Assembly (NCBI GenBank): GCA_012727745.1
Contig: JAAYGJ010000095.1
Location: 1-14,051, forward strand
DNA: 14,051 nt
Direction of reading: 5' to 3'
Source: Clostridia bacterium
GTDB taxonomy: Bacteria; Bacillota; DSM-521; Neomoorellales; Neomoorellaceae
The notes beneath the pieces were generated by a model. It saw only the letters and a list, made by a program, of their open reading frames with translations. It ran no database searches and had not been told where the DNA came from. Shown here piece by piece: positions 8,901 through 14,051 of this stretch. The position numbers and the translations under genes are program-made. The stretch's first letter is position 1; each line of letters begins with the position of its first letter.

Positions 8901-9577
8901 TGATCCAGCACGGGATGGCAGCTGAGATTGCCTTTAAGATTATGGAAGATGTCCGTAAAGGCAAAGGGATAAAAAAGGAGTTTGAAGTAGCAATGCAGGC
9001 AGCGGCTATCCCGACATGGTTTGTGGATTCATGTAAAAAAATAAAATACCTATTTCCTAAGGCTCATGCGGTCGCTTATGTAACAATGGCTTTCCGGATA
9101 GCCTATTTTAAAGTTTATTACCCCGAAGCTTTTTACGCTTCCTTCTTTACCATCCGGGCAGACGAGTTTGATGCTGACGTTGTAGCTGGCGGCCTTAAAC
9201 GTATCCAGGCGGAAATCGATGTCTTGGAAAAAATGGGCAACAAGCTAACCGCCCGGGAGAAGAATATCCTGACTATCCTGGAGGTGGCCCGGGAAATGTA
9301 TTGCCGCGGTATTACCATGGAAAGCATCGATTTACAGAAGGCTGAGGCTGTCCGTTTTCAGGTCAATGGCAAAAGACTGGTGCCGCCGCTGGCAGCCCTG
9401 GCTGGCGTCGGTCAATCTGCTGCTGAAGCTATAGTCAAAGCCCGGCAAGAACATCCATTTATTTCAATTGAGGACCTCCAGCATCGCGCCCGTTTGAGTA
9501 AGACAGTTATAGAGGCTTTGGAAAAGCATGGGGCGCTGGCAAATTTGCCAGCTTCTGATCAGCTGGCATTTTTCTGA
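5939..9577 (+). CDS. polC: DNA polymerase III alpha subunit, PolC type, lacking the exonuclease domain
   Basis: This is the replicative DNA polymerase of Firmicutes. From ATG 5939 it has 1212 residues, about 225 fewer than B. subtilis PolC (1437). The order is: N-terminal domain (1-~200); OB fold (~218-303); PHP domain (~310-530); Cys4 zinc site C687/C690/C712/C715; polymerase palm with GSRGS (659-663), the catalytic pair D741/D743 (PDIDLNF) and D866 (KLDLLGHDD); fingers; a helix-hairpin-helix region near the C-terminus; and a final QLAFF (1208-1212) resembling a beta-clamp-binding motif. The DnaQ-like 3'-5' exonuclease normally inserted in the PHP domain is absent: GLEGYL (371-376) runs through about a dozen residues into TYHIILLAKN (389-398). 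All nine PHP metal-ligand positions are present: H314, H316, D323, H348, E373, H391, C441, D515, H517. It is last in its operon, and its final codons double as a terminator hairpin. PolC identity is certain; how replication errors are proofread is unknown from this window. Confidence 0.96.
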   Translation: MTAWESYWQRLIHSEDLVKVEVRRQSRTCRLWLSPQVQLEPDAIAAGRELLARKFPGFEFTIICQRPLKVAADLTELIRKQKANILEEAARLLGNGNSAWLAGARLELKGDTLKLVLPASLAVEALKACRGETVLQEILQRYGYKVTVEIIADATYREELAEVSRLLQVQHLEQVRQQAALIDGERADDVGQTEWLLGEKITAPLRLLKEIVEEEKQVAVQGEVLSFAVRQLKSGRYLVSFDLTDFSDSISVKAFVEEGPLIEPGLTLGEWLRIQGAVQHERYSQELVLLPTAIKRELKPERRDEADTKRVELHLHTKMSAMDGVADVEAVVRQAAAWGHPAVAITDHGVIQAFPAAAEAGRKYGIKIIYGLEGYLFDEDNRPPDQQQTYHIILLAKNKQGLENLYRLLSYSHLEYFYRKPRLPRRLVQQYREGLLLGTACEAGELIRACLAGAGTEQLLKIASFYDFLEIQPLDNNDFLIRQGKVDSREALIELNKKIILLGRELQKPVVASGDVHFLHPQDAIFREILFAGQGYEDEAQAPLYFKTTEEMLAEFNYLEPETARQVVIDNPRLIADQIEAIQPIPDEFYPPEIAGAEAELTRIVETNARNYYGDPLPRVVKSRLEREMQAIIGHGFAVLYLIAHKLVQKSNSDGYLVGSRGSVGSSLVATMAAITEVNPLPPHYRCPQCRFSDFITDGKARCGVDLPDRDCPRCGTRLAKDGHDIPFEVFLGFKGDKVPDIDLNFSGEYQPCAHQYAEEIFGKEHVFRAGTIATLAERTAFGFVRKYLDEKGLTARQAEINRLVKGLTGVKRTTGQHPGGLIVVPRGVDIHQFTPLQRPADDTGSNTITTHFAYEAISNSLVKLDLLGHDDPTVIKMLEDLTGVNARDIALDEPRTMSLFASVEALGVQPDEIGSRVGTLGIPEFGTRFVRQMLEETKPASFAELVRISGFSHGTDVWLNNACDLIKSGKVALSEAISTRDDIMNYLIQHGMAAEIAFKIMEDVRKGKGIKKEFEVAMQAAAIPTWFVDSCKKIKYLFPKAHAVAYVTMAFRIAYFKVYYPEAFYASFFTIRADEFDADVVAGGLKRIQAEIDVLEKMGNKLTAREKNILTILEVAREMYCRGITMESIDLQKAEAVRFQVNGKRLVPPLAALAGVGQSAAEAIVKARQEHPFISIEDLQHRARLSKTVIEALEKHGALANLPASDQLAFF
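9535..9552 (+). repeat. perfect 18-nt palindrome in the end of polC, possible anti-terminator arm
   Basis: GCTGGCAAATTTGCCAGC is perfectly self-complementary and can fold as a 6-7 bp hairpin. Its right half (GCCAGC, 9547-9552) is also the left arm of the terminator hairpin immediately downstream, so the two folds exclude each other. It encodes A-L-A-N-L-P-A of PolC. Confidence 0.6.
9546..9573 (+). terminator. intrinsic terminator inside the last codons of polC
   Basis: TGCCAGCT (9546-9553) pairs perfectly with AGCTGGCA (9561-9568) over 8 bp around a 7-nt loop, followed at once by TTTTT (9569-9573). This is a complete Rho-independent terminator shape. It ends four bases before the last base of the polC stop codon and just ahead of the rimP promoter, so it probably closes the upstream operon. 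The stem is short, so some read-through is plausible. Confidence 0.65.
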
Positions 9578-9583
9578 ATGGAC

Positions 9584-9612
9584 TTGCGGCATCTGTCAGC
9601 CTGTGATATACT
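9584..9612 (+). promoter_or_regulatory. SigA-type promoter of the rimP-nusA-infB operon
   Basis: TTGCGG (9584-9589) and TATACT (9607-9612) are separated by 17 nt, and a TG one base before the -10 box makes an extended -10 element (TGaTATACT). The -35 box matches only its first three bases, which the extended -10 can compensate. Transcription would start near 9619, giving a leader of roughly 97 nt before rimP. The position, just after a terminator and before an operon, supports it. Confidence 0.65.
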
Positions 9613-9661
9613 AAATTTAGCTATTTGTTAGGCGGACATTTATTGCTGTGTACTACCGGGC

Positions 9662-9689
9662 AAAGAGTGGGGAAAGTACCCACTCTTTT
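9662..9689 (+). terminator. leader hairpin upstream of rimP, candidate attenuator
   Basis: AAAGAGTGGG (9662-9671) and CCCACTCTTT (9679-9688) are perfect complements: a 10-bp stem with a 7-nt loop, followed by a short U run that partly lies in the stem and is broken soon after (TTTTATG). In B. subtilis the ylxS(rimP)-nusA leader is reported, to my recollection, to hold a NusA-dependent terminator through which NusA limits its own synthesis. A weak U tract behind a strong hairpin is what such a site needs. The structure is directly visible; the regulatory role is inferred. Confidence 0.6.
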
Positions 9690-9697
9690 ATGTTGAC

Positions 9698-9713
9698 AGC
9701 TGAGGAGGCAGCT
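9698..9713 (+). promoter_or_regulatory. rimP ribosome-binding site in the loop of a small inverted repeat
   Basis: AGCTG (9698-9702) and CAGCT (9709-9713) can pair over 5 bp and leave exactly AGGAGG (9703-9708) as a 6-nt loop. The site is seven bases before the TTG at 9716 and decides that start. The binding site itself is certain; the hairpin may be chance. Confidence 0.6.
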
Positions 9714-9715
9714 AA

Positions 9716-10192
9716 TTGAGCAAATTAACGGATACAGTTCAGGGTTTGCTTGAACCAATTGTAATTGGACTGGGTTATGAATTGTTTGATCTGCAGTATG
9801 GCCGGGAAGGGGGCCGTTATATTTTGCGGTTATTTATTGACCGGCCTGAAGGTATTGATCTGAACGACTGTGAAAAGGTTAGCCGTGCTGTTGAGACTAT
9901 CCTTGACCGGGAGGATTGTATACCTCATAGTTATTACCTGGAGGTATCTTCGCCGGGGCTGGAGCGTCCCCTGAAAAAAGAAACGGACTATAAACGTTTT
10001 ATCGGGCGGAAGGTTAAGATACGCACCTACGCTCCCCTTGAGGGACAACGCAATTTCAAAGGGCGTTTATCCGGCTATCAGCAAGGACAGGTGCAGATAC
10101 AAGTTGATGACGGTCGTTTCCTGGCTATTCCCCTGGCGCAGATTGCGAATGCCAGACTGGTTTTTGATCTGGCCAAGGATGAGGAGGCCTAA
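9716..10192 (+). CDS. rimP: ribosome maturation factor RimP
   Basis: RimP binds the free 30S subunit and helps its late maturation. The 158 residues match the family, with an N-terminal alpha/beta domain (to about 85) and a C-terminal Sm-like barrel (about 90-155). Family stretches seen are LGYELFDLQYGREGG (about 18-32), LRLFIDRPEGIDLNDCEKVSR and YYLEVSSPGLERPL (about 73-86), the last being the most diagnostic. The start is TTG with AGGAGG seven bases upstream. It is the first gene after the promoter at 9584-9612 and is followed two bases later by nusA; its last codons contain the nusA ribosome-binding site. Confidence 0.96.
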   Translation: MSKLTDTVQGLLEPIVIGLGYELFDLQYGREGGRYILRLFIDRPEGIDLNDCEKVSRAVETILDREDCIPHSYYLEVSSPGLERPLKKETDYKRFIGRKVKIRTYAPLEGQRNFKGRLSGYQQGQVQIQVDDGRFLAIPLAQIANARLVFDLAKDEEA

Positions 10193-10194
10193 GG

Positions 10195-11283
10195 ATGAAT
10201 ACCGAATTTATTCATGCATTAAGGGATTTAGAAAGAGAAAAGGGTATTAAAATTGATATCTTGCTGGAAGCTATCCAACAAGCCTTGATATCTGCTTATA
10301 AGAAAAATTTTGGTTCTTCCCAGAACGTGAGTGTTGATATCAATGGTGATACGGGAGAAATCAAGGTCCTGGCGCAGCGTCAGGTTGTAGAAGAACCTAC
10401 TGATCCCAGGCTGGAGATTTCTCTAGCTGAAGCTAGGAAGATTGATAGCAGATATGAGATCGGCGATGTAGTAGAGACAGAGGTAACACCCCGTGATTTC
10501 GGCCGCATTGCAGCGCAAACAGCTAAGCAGGTGGTGGTCCAAAGAATCCGGGAAGCAGAGCGGGATTTAATCTACGATGAATTTATCAGTCGAGAAAATG
10601 ATATTGTTACTGGTATTGTTCAGCGCCAGGAGGGCAAAAATATCATTCTTGAGCTGGGACGGGCAGAAGCAATTTTTCCGCCTGGGGAACAAATTCCCGG
10701 CGAGGTTTACCGTCAGGGAGAACGTTTAAAAGCGTATGTGCTAGAAGTACGTAAGACCAGTAAAGGGCCACAAATAATAGTATCGCGTACTCACCCGGGC
10801 CTGGTTAAAAGGTTGTTTGAGCTGGAGGTGCCTGAAATTCACGAAGGCATAGTGGAAATCAAGGGAGTTGCCCGGGAGGCGGGTCAACGGGCTAAAATTG
10901 CGGTCCATTCCCACGATGAAAAAGTAGATCCAGTAGGGTCATGTGTAGGTCCTAAAGGTTCACGAGTGCAGGCAGTTGTCCAGGAACTAAGGGGAGAAAA
11001 AATTGATATTATTAAATGGAGTGATGAACCGGACGTTTTTGTGGCTAATTCTTTAAGTCCGGCCAAGGTACTTGATGTAAGTATTGATGAAGAAAATAAA
11101 GTTAGCCAGGTGATTGTACCTGATAACCAATTATCTCTGGCTATTGGCAAAGAGGGCCAGAATGCCCGCTTGGCGGCAAGAATAACTGGCTGGAAAATAG
11201 ATATTAAGAACGAAACAGAAGCAGGTGATTGGGACGCCTGGGACGATGATTTTGATTTTGATGAAGGTGTGGAGGAGGAATAA
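10195..11283 (+). CDS. nusA: transcription termination/antitermination factor NusA
   Basis: NusA binds RNA polymerase and nascent RNA and promotes pausing, intrinsic termination and rRNA antitermination. The 362 residues are the short Firmicutes form, without the extra C-terminal repeats of E. coli NusA. The order is an N-terminal polymerase-binding domain (1-~130), an S1 domain (~135-200, from DIVTGIVQRQEGKN), KH1 (~205-275, with VGPKGSRVQAV) and KH2 (~280-345, with AIGKEGQNARLAARI). The C-terminal tail (from about 343) is very acidic and Trp/Phe-containing. The start is ATG 10195, with AGGAGG (10182-10187) inside the rimP end. The codons of its final Glu run contain the AGGAGG (11273-11278) used by the next gene. 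It may control its own operon through the leader hairpin at 9662-9689. Confidence 0.97.
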   Translation: MNTEFIHALRDLEREKGIKIDILLEAIQQALISAYKKNFGSSQNVSVDINGDTGEIKVLAQRQVVEEPTDPRLEISLAEARKIDSRYEIGDVVETEVTPRDFGRIAAQTAKQVVVQRIREAERDLIYDEFISRENDIVTGIVQRQEGKNIILELGRAEAIFPPGEQIPGEVYRQGERLKAYVLEVRKTSKGPQIIVSRTHPGLVKRLFELEVPEIHEGIVEIKGVAREAGQRAKIAVHSHDEKVDPVGSCVGPKGSRVQAVVQELRGEKIDIIKWSDEPDVFVANSLSPAKVLDVSIDEENKVSQVIVPDNQLSLAIGKEGQNARLAARITGWKIDIKNETEAGDWDAWDDDFDFDEGVEEE

Positions 11284-11285
11284 GC

Positions 11286-11567
11286 TTGCCCAAGCCCAGG
11301 AAAATACCACAGAGAATGTGTGTTGGATGCCGTAGCCGTAACGATAAACGTAACCTAATCCGGGTAGTAAGGACGCCTGCGCATGAGGTTATAGTTGATC
11401 CTACTGGCAAACGAGCCGGGCGGGGGGCATATATCTGTCCTAGACTTGAATGCCTGCGTAAAGCAGTTAAAAGCCGGGCTCTGGAACGGGCCCTTAATGT
11501 GACAATTACGGCAGATATACTGGGTTGTTTGGAAGATAGTTTGAGTGACAACCATGAAAACAGATAA
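11286..11567 (+). CDS. rnpM: YlxR-family RNA-binding protein RnpM
   Basis: This small basic protein has 93 residues, the typical YlxR length. The motif RMCVGCRSRNDKRNLIRVV (about 10-28) and GRGAYICPRLECLRKA (about 45-60) identify the family. The B. subtilis YlxR protein has been renamed RnpM because it binds and modulates RNase P; that function is transferred here by family only. Four cysteines (C12, C15, C51, C56) stand in two pairs, which could hold a metal. The start is TTG 11286, with AGGAGG (11273-11278) seven bases upstream, two bases after the nusA stop. The end overlaps ylxQ by 14 nt. Confidence 0.93.
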   Translation: MPKPRKIPQRMCVGCRSRNDKRNLIRVVRTPAHEVIVDPTGKRAGRGAYICPRLECLRKAVKSRALERALNVTITADILGCLEDSLSDNHENR

Positions 11568-11868
11568 TGCTTATCGCTTTCTGGGATTGATTTACCGGGC
11601 CGGCAAGGTGGTCTGGGGCTATCAAGCTGTTATGAAAGCTTTATCAAAAGGGAATATAATTTTGTTAATAGTTGCTGGAGACTGTAGCCCGCGGCTTAAA
11701 AACAAGCTGTTAGCCATTTGCCGGCAGTGTGGAAGTCAGGCAGTAGTATATGGTCATAAAGTTGAACTTGGGACGGCACTGGGGAAACCTCCCTGTGCTG
11801 TAGTCGGCATCACCGATTATGAGCTGGCCAGGGTAATCCGACAAAAGCTCCAGGAGGTTGATGTATGA
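11554..11868 (+). CDS. ylxQ: L7Ae/L30e-like RNA-binding protein YlxQ
   Basis: This small protein has 104 residues from ATG 11554. It resembles the L7Ae/L30e/YbxF group that binds kink-turn RNA. Visible family features are FLGLIYRAGKVVWGYQAVMKAL (opening at about residue 8), IILLIVAGDCSPRLKNKL in the middle and ALGKPPCAVVGITDYELA near the end. A Trp replaces the small residue usual in the KVVSG-type motif. The start overlaps rnpM by 14 nt. An in-frame GTG at 11545, preceded by GGAAGA eight bases away, would add three residues and cannot be excluded; ATG is chosen because GAGTGA lies five bases before it. Its place between rnpM and infB is a standard Firmicutes arrangement. Its RNA target is unknown from this sequence. 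Confidence 0.9.
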   Translation: MKTDNAYRFLGLIYRAGKVVWGYQAVMKALSKGNIILLIVAGDCSPRLKNKLLAICRQCGSQAVVYGHKVELGTALGKPPCAVVGITDYELARVIRQKLQEVDV

Positions 11869-11886
11869 GAATATGGGGGTGCTTTA

Positions 11887-14051
11887 ATGGCGAAAACACG
11901 TGTATATGAACTTGCTAAGGAATTAAAAATTGCCAATAAAGAGCTAATGGGGATCATGAATAAACTGGGAATTTATACCCGTTCTCATATGAGTGTCCTG
12001 GAGAATGGGGAAGTAATAAAGATTCGCAATCACTACCGTCGCCAGCGACGGGCTAAAGCAGCCCTGAGAAAAAAGCAGCAGGCAGAAGCAGAACTACAGG
12101 CGACAAAGAATGTTGAGCAGCAGCTACAAACAGTTGCAGATGAAACTGCAGCAGTTCCAGCAACAGAAGTAGCCCAGCCTAAGCCTGCCGAAAAACAATT
12201 AGGCGTAGAACAACAACAAAATCAAACTGCTGCAGAAGAAAAAGAAAAAACAGTAGCGCATGGTTCGGAACAACGCAAGCGCAAAACTCATGAACAGTCC
12301 CAGCCAGCAACAACTGGCGAACGTTCCCGCAAGCAAACTGCGCGACCTCAACAGCAACAAGCCTCTGAAGCGGACCAGAAACAGCAGCGGAGCGGACAGC
12401 AAACGCGTACGGTTGGTAGCCAAGCAATAGAACCGCAGGAACGCCAACCGACCAGGGACGCACAGGAGCCTGTTGATGGCGCTACCAGGACAGGACAGCG
12501 GGGAACGCGTCGAGCAGTGGCAAAACAATTAAAAATACCCAAGCCGCCAGAAGCAGTTACCAGGGATTTGCCAGAAAAAAGAAGGGAACGTTCTGCTGGC
12601 AAACCTGACCGGCAAGCTCAGGAGATCCACAGCCGTAAAAGGGAAGCAGAAAGACAGCGGCAGGAACGTAAGTTGCGACGCGAACGGAGCAAGAGCAAAA
12701 CGACTGCTCCTAAGCAAGAGCCCCCCAAGGTGGTACGCAAGATAACTTTGACCGGAGATATAAGTGTTCAAGAGTTGGCTAAAAAATTAGGCAAGACTGC
12801 GGCGCAGGTAATCAAGTTTTTAATGGAGCAGGGCATAATGGCTACTATTAACCAGGAACTTGATGTGGAAACTGCAGCTATAGTTGCTCAAGATATGGGT
12901 GCTATTGTTGATATCAAGGTAGAGAAACCACTTACAGAGCTTGAAGATATTGTTGATAGCCCTGAAAGCTTGCAGGAACGCCCTCCGGTGGTAGCTGTTA
13001 TGGGTCATGTCGATCATGGCAAGACATCTTTACTTGATGCTATCCGGCGTACGGCAGTCACCGCCAGTGAGGCTGGTGGTATTACTCAGCATATTGGCGC
13101 TTACCAGGTTAAGGTTAATTATCGTAAAATCACTTTTCTTGATACACCTGGCCATGCTGCATTTACAGCCATGCGGGCCAGGGGAGCCCAGGCTACTGAC
13201 ATTGCTGTGCTGGTGGTGGCAGCTGATGACGGAGTTATGCCACAGACTGTAGAAGCCATTAATCACGCTAAAGCTGCAGAAGTGACTATTATAGTAGCTA
13301 TTAACAAAATTGACCGTCCTGAGGCTAATCCAGAGCGGGTTAAGCAACAGTTGACTGAATACGGCTTGGTTGCCGAGGAGTGGGGCGGCAATACTGTTAT
13401 GGTGCCGATATCAGCGCTCAAAAAGCAGGGAATTAACGAGTTATTAGAGATGATACTTTTAATAGCTGACCTTAAAGAACTAAAAGCGAATCCCAATCGC
13501 CCGGCTAGGGGTATCATAATAGAAGCTCAGCTTGATAAAGGCCGGGGTCCGGTAGCCACTATGCTGGTACAGAAAGGGACCCTGAAAATTGGTGACAATG
13601 TTATTGCCGGGTCTGTTTATGGCCGGGTTAGGGCGATGTTTAACGACCGGGGTGAACGGGTGAATAGCGCTGGACCGTCTACACCGGTGGAGGTGCTGGG
13701 CTTGTCTGAGTTACCCCAGGCGGGAGACATCTTCCAGGTAGTCGAAGAAGAGAAATTTGCCCGCCAGGTGTCATTATTGCGCCAGGAAGAACGGCGCCAG
13801 GAAGAATTAAAAGCGGCTAGTAAAGTTTCACTGGATGAGCTGTTCAAGCAGATGGAGGCCGGAGAGGTTAAAGAATTAAACTTGATTGTTAAAGCTGATG
13901 TCCAGGGTTCTGTTGAAGCATTGCACAGTGCTTTGGAGGAACTATCTACCAATGAAGTAAAAGTTAATTTGCTTCATGGCGGGGTTGGAGCCATTACCGA
14001 AAGTGATGTGATGCTGGCGGCAGCTTCCAAAGCCATTATTATCGGTTTTAA
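11887..14051 (+). CDS. infB: translation initiation factor IF2 (3' partial)
   Basis: IF2 is the GTPase that brings fMet-tRNA to the 30S subunit and promotes subunit joining. The frame runs open from ATG 11887 to the window end: 721 full codons, with probably 150-200 residues missing. An IF2N domain is at about 1-52 (TRVYELAKELKI). A long Gln/Lys/Arg/Glu-rich linker follows (~55-280), then a second IF2N-like domain (~290-340, SVQELAKKLGKT). The GTPase domain has G1 GHVDHGKT (373-380), G2 around T400 (GGITQHIG), G3 DTPGH (419-423), G4 NKID (473-476) and G5 SALK (509-512). A beta-barrel domain II and the start of domain III follow. The ribosome-binding site is GGGGGTG (11875-11881), five bases before ATG. 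All GTPase motifs are intact. Confidence 0.96.
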   Translation, partial: MAKTRVYELAKELKIANKELMGIMNKLGIYTRSHMSVLENGEVIKIRNHYRRQRRAKAALRKKQQAEAELQATKNVEQQLQTVADETAAVPATEVAQPKPAEKQLGVEQQQNQTAAEEKEKTVAHGSEQRKRKTHEQSQPATTGERSRKQTARPQQQQASEADQKQQRSGQQTRTVGSQAIEPQERQPTRDAQEPVDGATRTGQRGTRRAVAKQLKIPKPPEAVTRDLPEKRRERSAGKPDRQAQEIHSRKREAERQRQERKLRRERSKSKTTAPKQEPPKVVRKITLTGDISVQELAKKLGKTAAQVIKFLMEQGIMATINQELDVETAAIVAQDMGAIVDIKVEKPLTELEDIVDSPESLQERPPVVAVMGHVDHGKTSLLDAIRRTAVTASEAGGITQHIGAYQVKVNYRKITFLDTPGHAAFTAMRARGAQATDIAVLVVAADDGVMPQTVEAINHAKAAEVTIIVAINKIDRPEANPERVKQQLTEYGLVAEEWGGNTVMVPISALKKQGINELLEMILLIADLKELKANPNRPARGIIIEAQLDKGRGPVATMLVQKGTLKIGDNVIAGSVYGRVRAMFNDRGERVNSAGPSTPVEVLGLSELPQAGDIFQVVEEEKFARQVSLLRQEERRQEELKAASKVSLDELFKQMEAGEVKELNLIVKADVQGSVEALHSALEELSTNEVKVNLLHGGVGAITESDVMLAAASKAIIIGF

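Larger units (their letters stand above)
9578..9715 (+). other. only sizeable intergenic region; operon boundary
   Basis: This 138-nt stretch separates the isoprenoid/proS/polC unit from the rimP-nusA-infB unit. It contains the promoter (9584-9612), an unstructured part of the leader (about 9619-9660) in which I recognise nothing further, the hairpin (9662-9689) and the rimP ribosome-binding site. No tRNA, small ORF or recognised riboswitch is visible. Everywhere else in the window genes abut or overlap. Confidence 0.8.

Noticed and set aside
12179..12771. Several overlapping minus-strand frames opposite the IF2 linker
   Set aside because: The Gln/Arg/Ala-rich linker lacks codons that read as stops on the other strand, so long antisense frames arise from composition. 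Their Leu/Phe/Cys-rich products match nothing.
12838..12840. Internal ATG in infB as a second IF2 start
   Set aside because: It would cut into the second IF2N-like domain, and only a poor ribosome-binding sequence precedes it.
1..14051. CRISPR array, insertion sequence, tRNA or rRNA genes, prophage or defence genes
   Set aside because: No direct-repeat array, transposase, cloverleaf or foreign-looking gene was seen; the window is conserved core genome.

Overview
The window is a collinear stretch of housekeeping genes, all on the + strand, from a low-to-middle-GC, probably endospore-forming member of the Firmicutes. Class Clostridia is likely, in the broad Desulfotomaculum/Moorella/Carboxydothermus type of lineage; genus cannot be decided from this sequence. 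The reasons are a Gram-positive-type replicase PolC, a YtvI-like sporulation-type membrane protein, strong AGGAGG ribosome-binding sites, TTG start codons, and the gene order dxr-rseP-ispG-proS-polC followed by rimP-nusA-rnpM(ylxR)-ylxQ-infB, which is a known conserved Firmicutes arrangement.

Region 1 (1-9577) reads as one transcription unit. It holds a 5'-cut AI-2E/YtvI-like membrane protein, then dxr and ispG (two steps of the MEP isoprenoid pathway) with the site-2 protease gene rseP between them, then proS (prolyl-tRNA synthetase) and polC (replicative DNA polymerase). Gaps are 1 to 14 nt, or the genes overlap, so translational coupling is likely. The unit appears to end at an intrinsic terminator lying inside the last codons of polC.

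Region 2 (9578-9715) is the only real intergenic region. It carries a good SigA-type promoter directly behind the polC terminator, a perfect 10-bp leader hairpin followed by a short U run (a candidate attenuator), and the rimP ribosome-binding site, which sits in the loop of a small inverted repeat.

Region 3 (9716-14051) is the transcription/translation operon: rimP (30S maturation), nusA (elongation, termination and antitermination factor), rnpM/ylxR and ylxQ (small RNA-binding proteins), and infB (initiation factor IF2, cut by the window end).

The most unusual observation is that PolC is only about 1212 residues long and lacks the DnaQ-like 3'-5' exonuclease domain normally inserted in its PHP domain. 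The PHP domain is continuous and keeps all nine expected metal-ligand positions. I found no wholly new gene system; the other points of interest are the RNA structures at the polC/rimP boundary and the sporulation-type permease leading an isoprenoid-gene operon.
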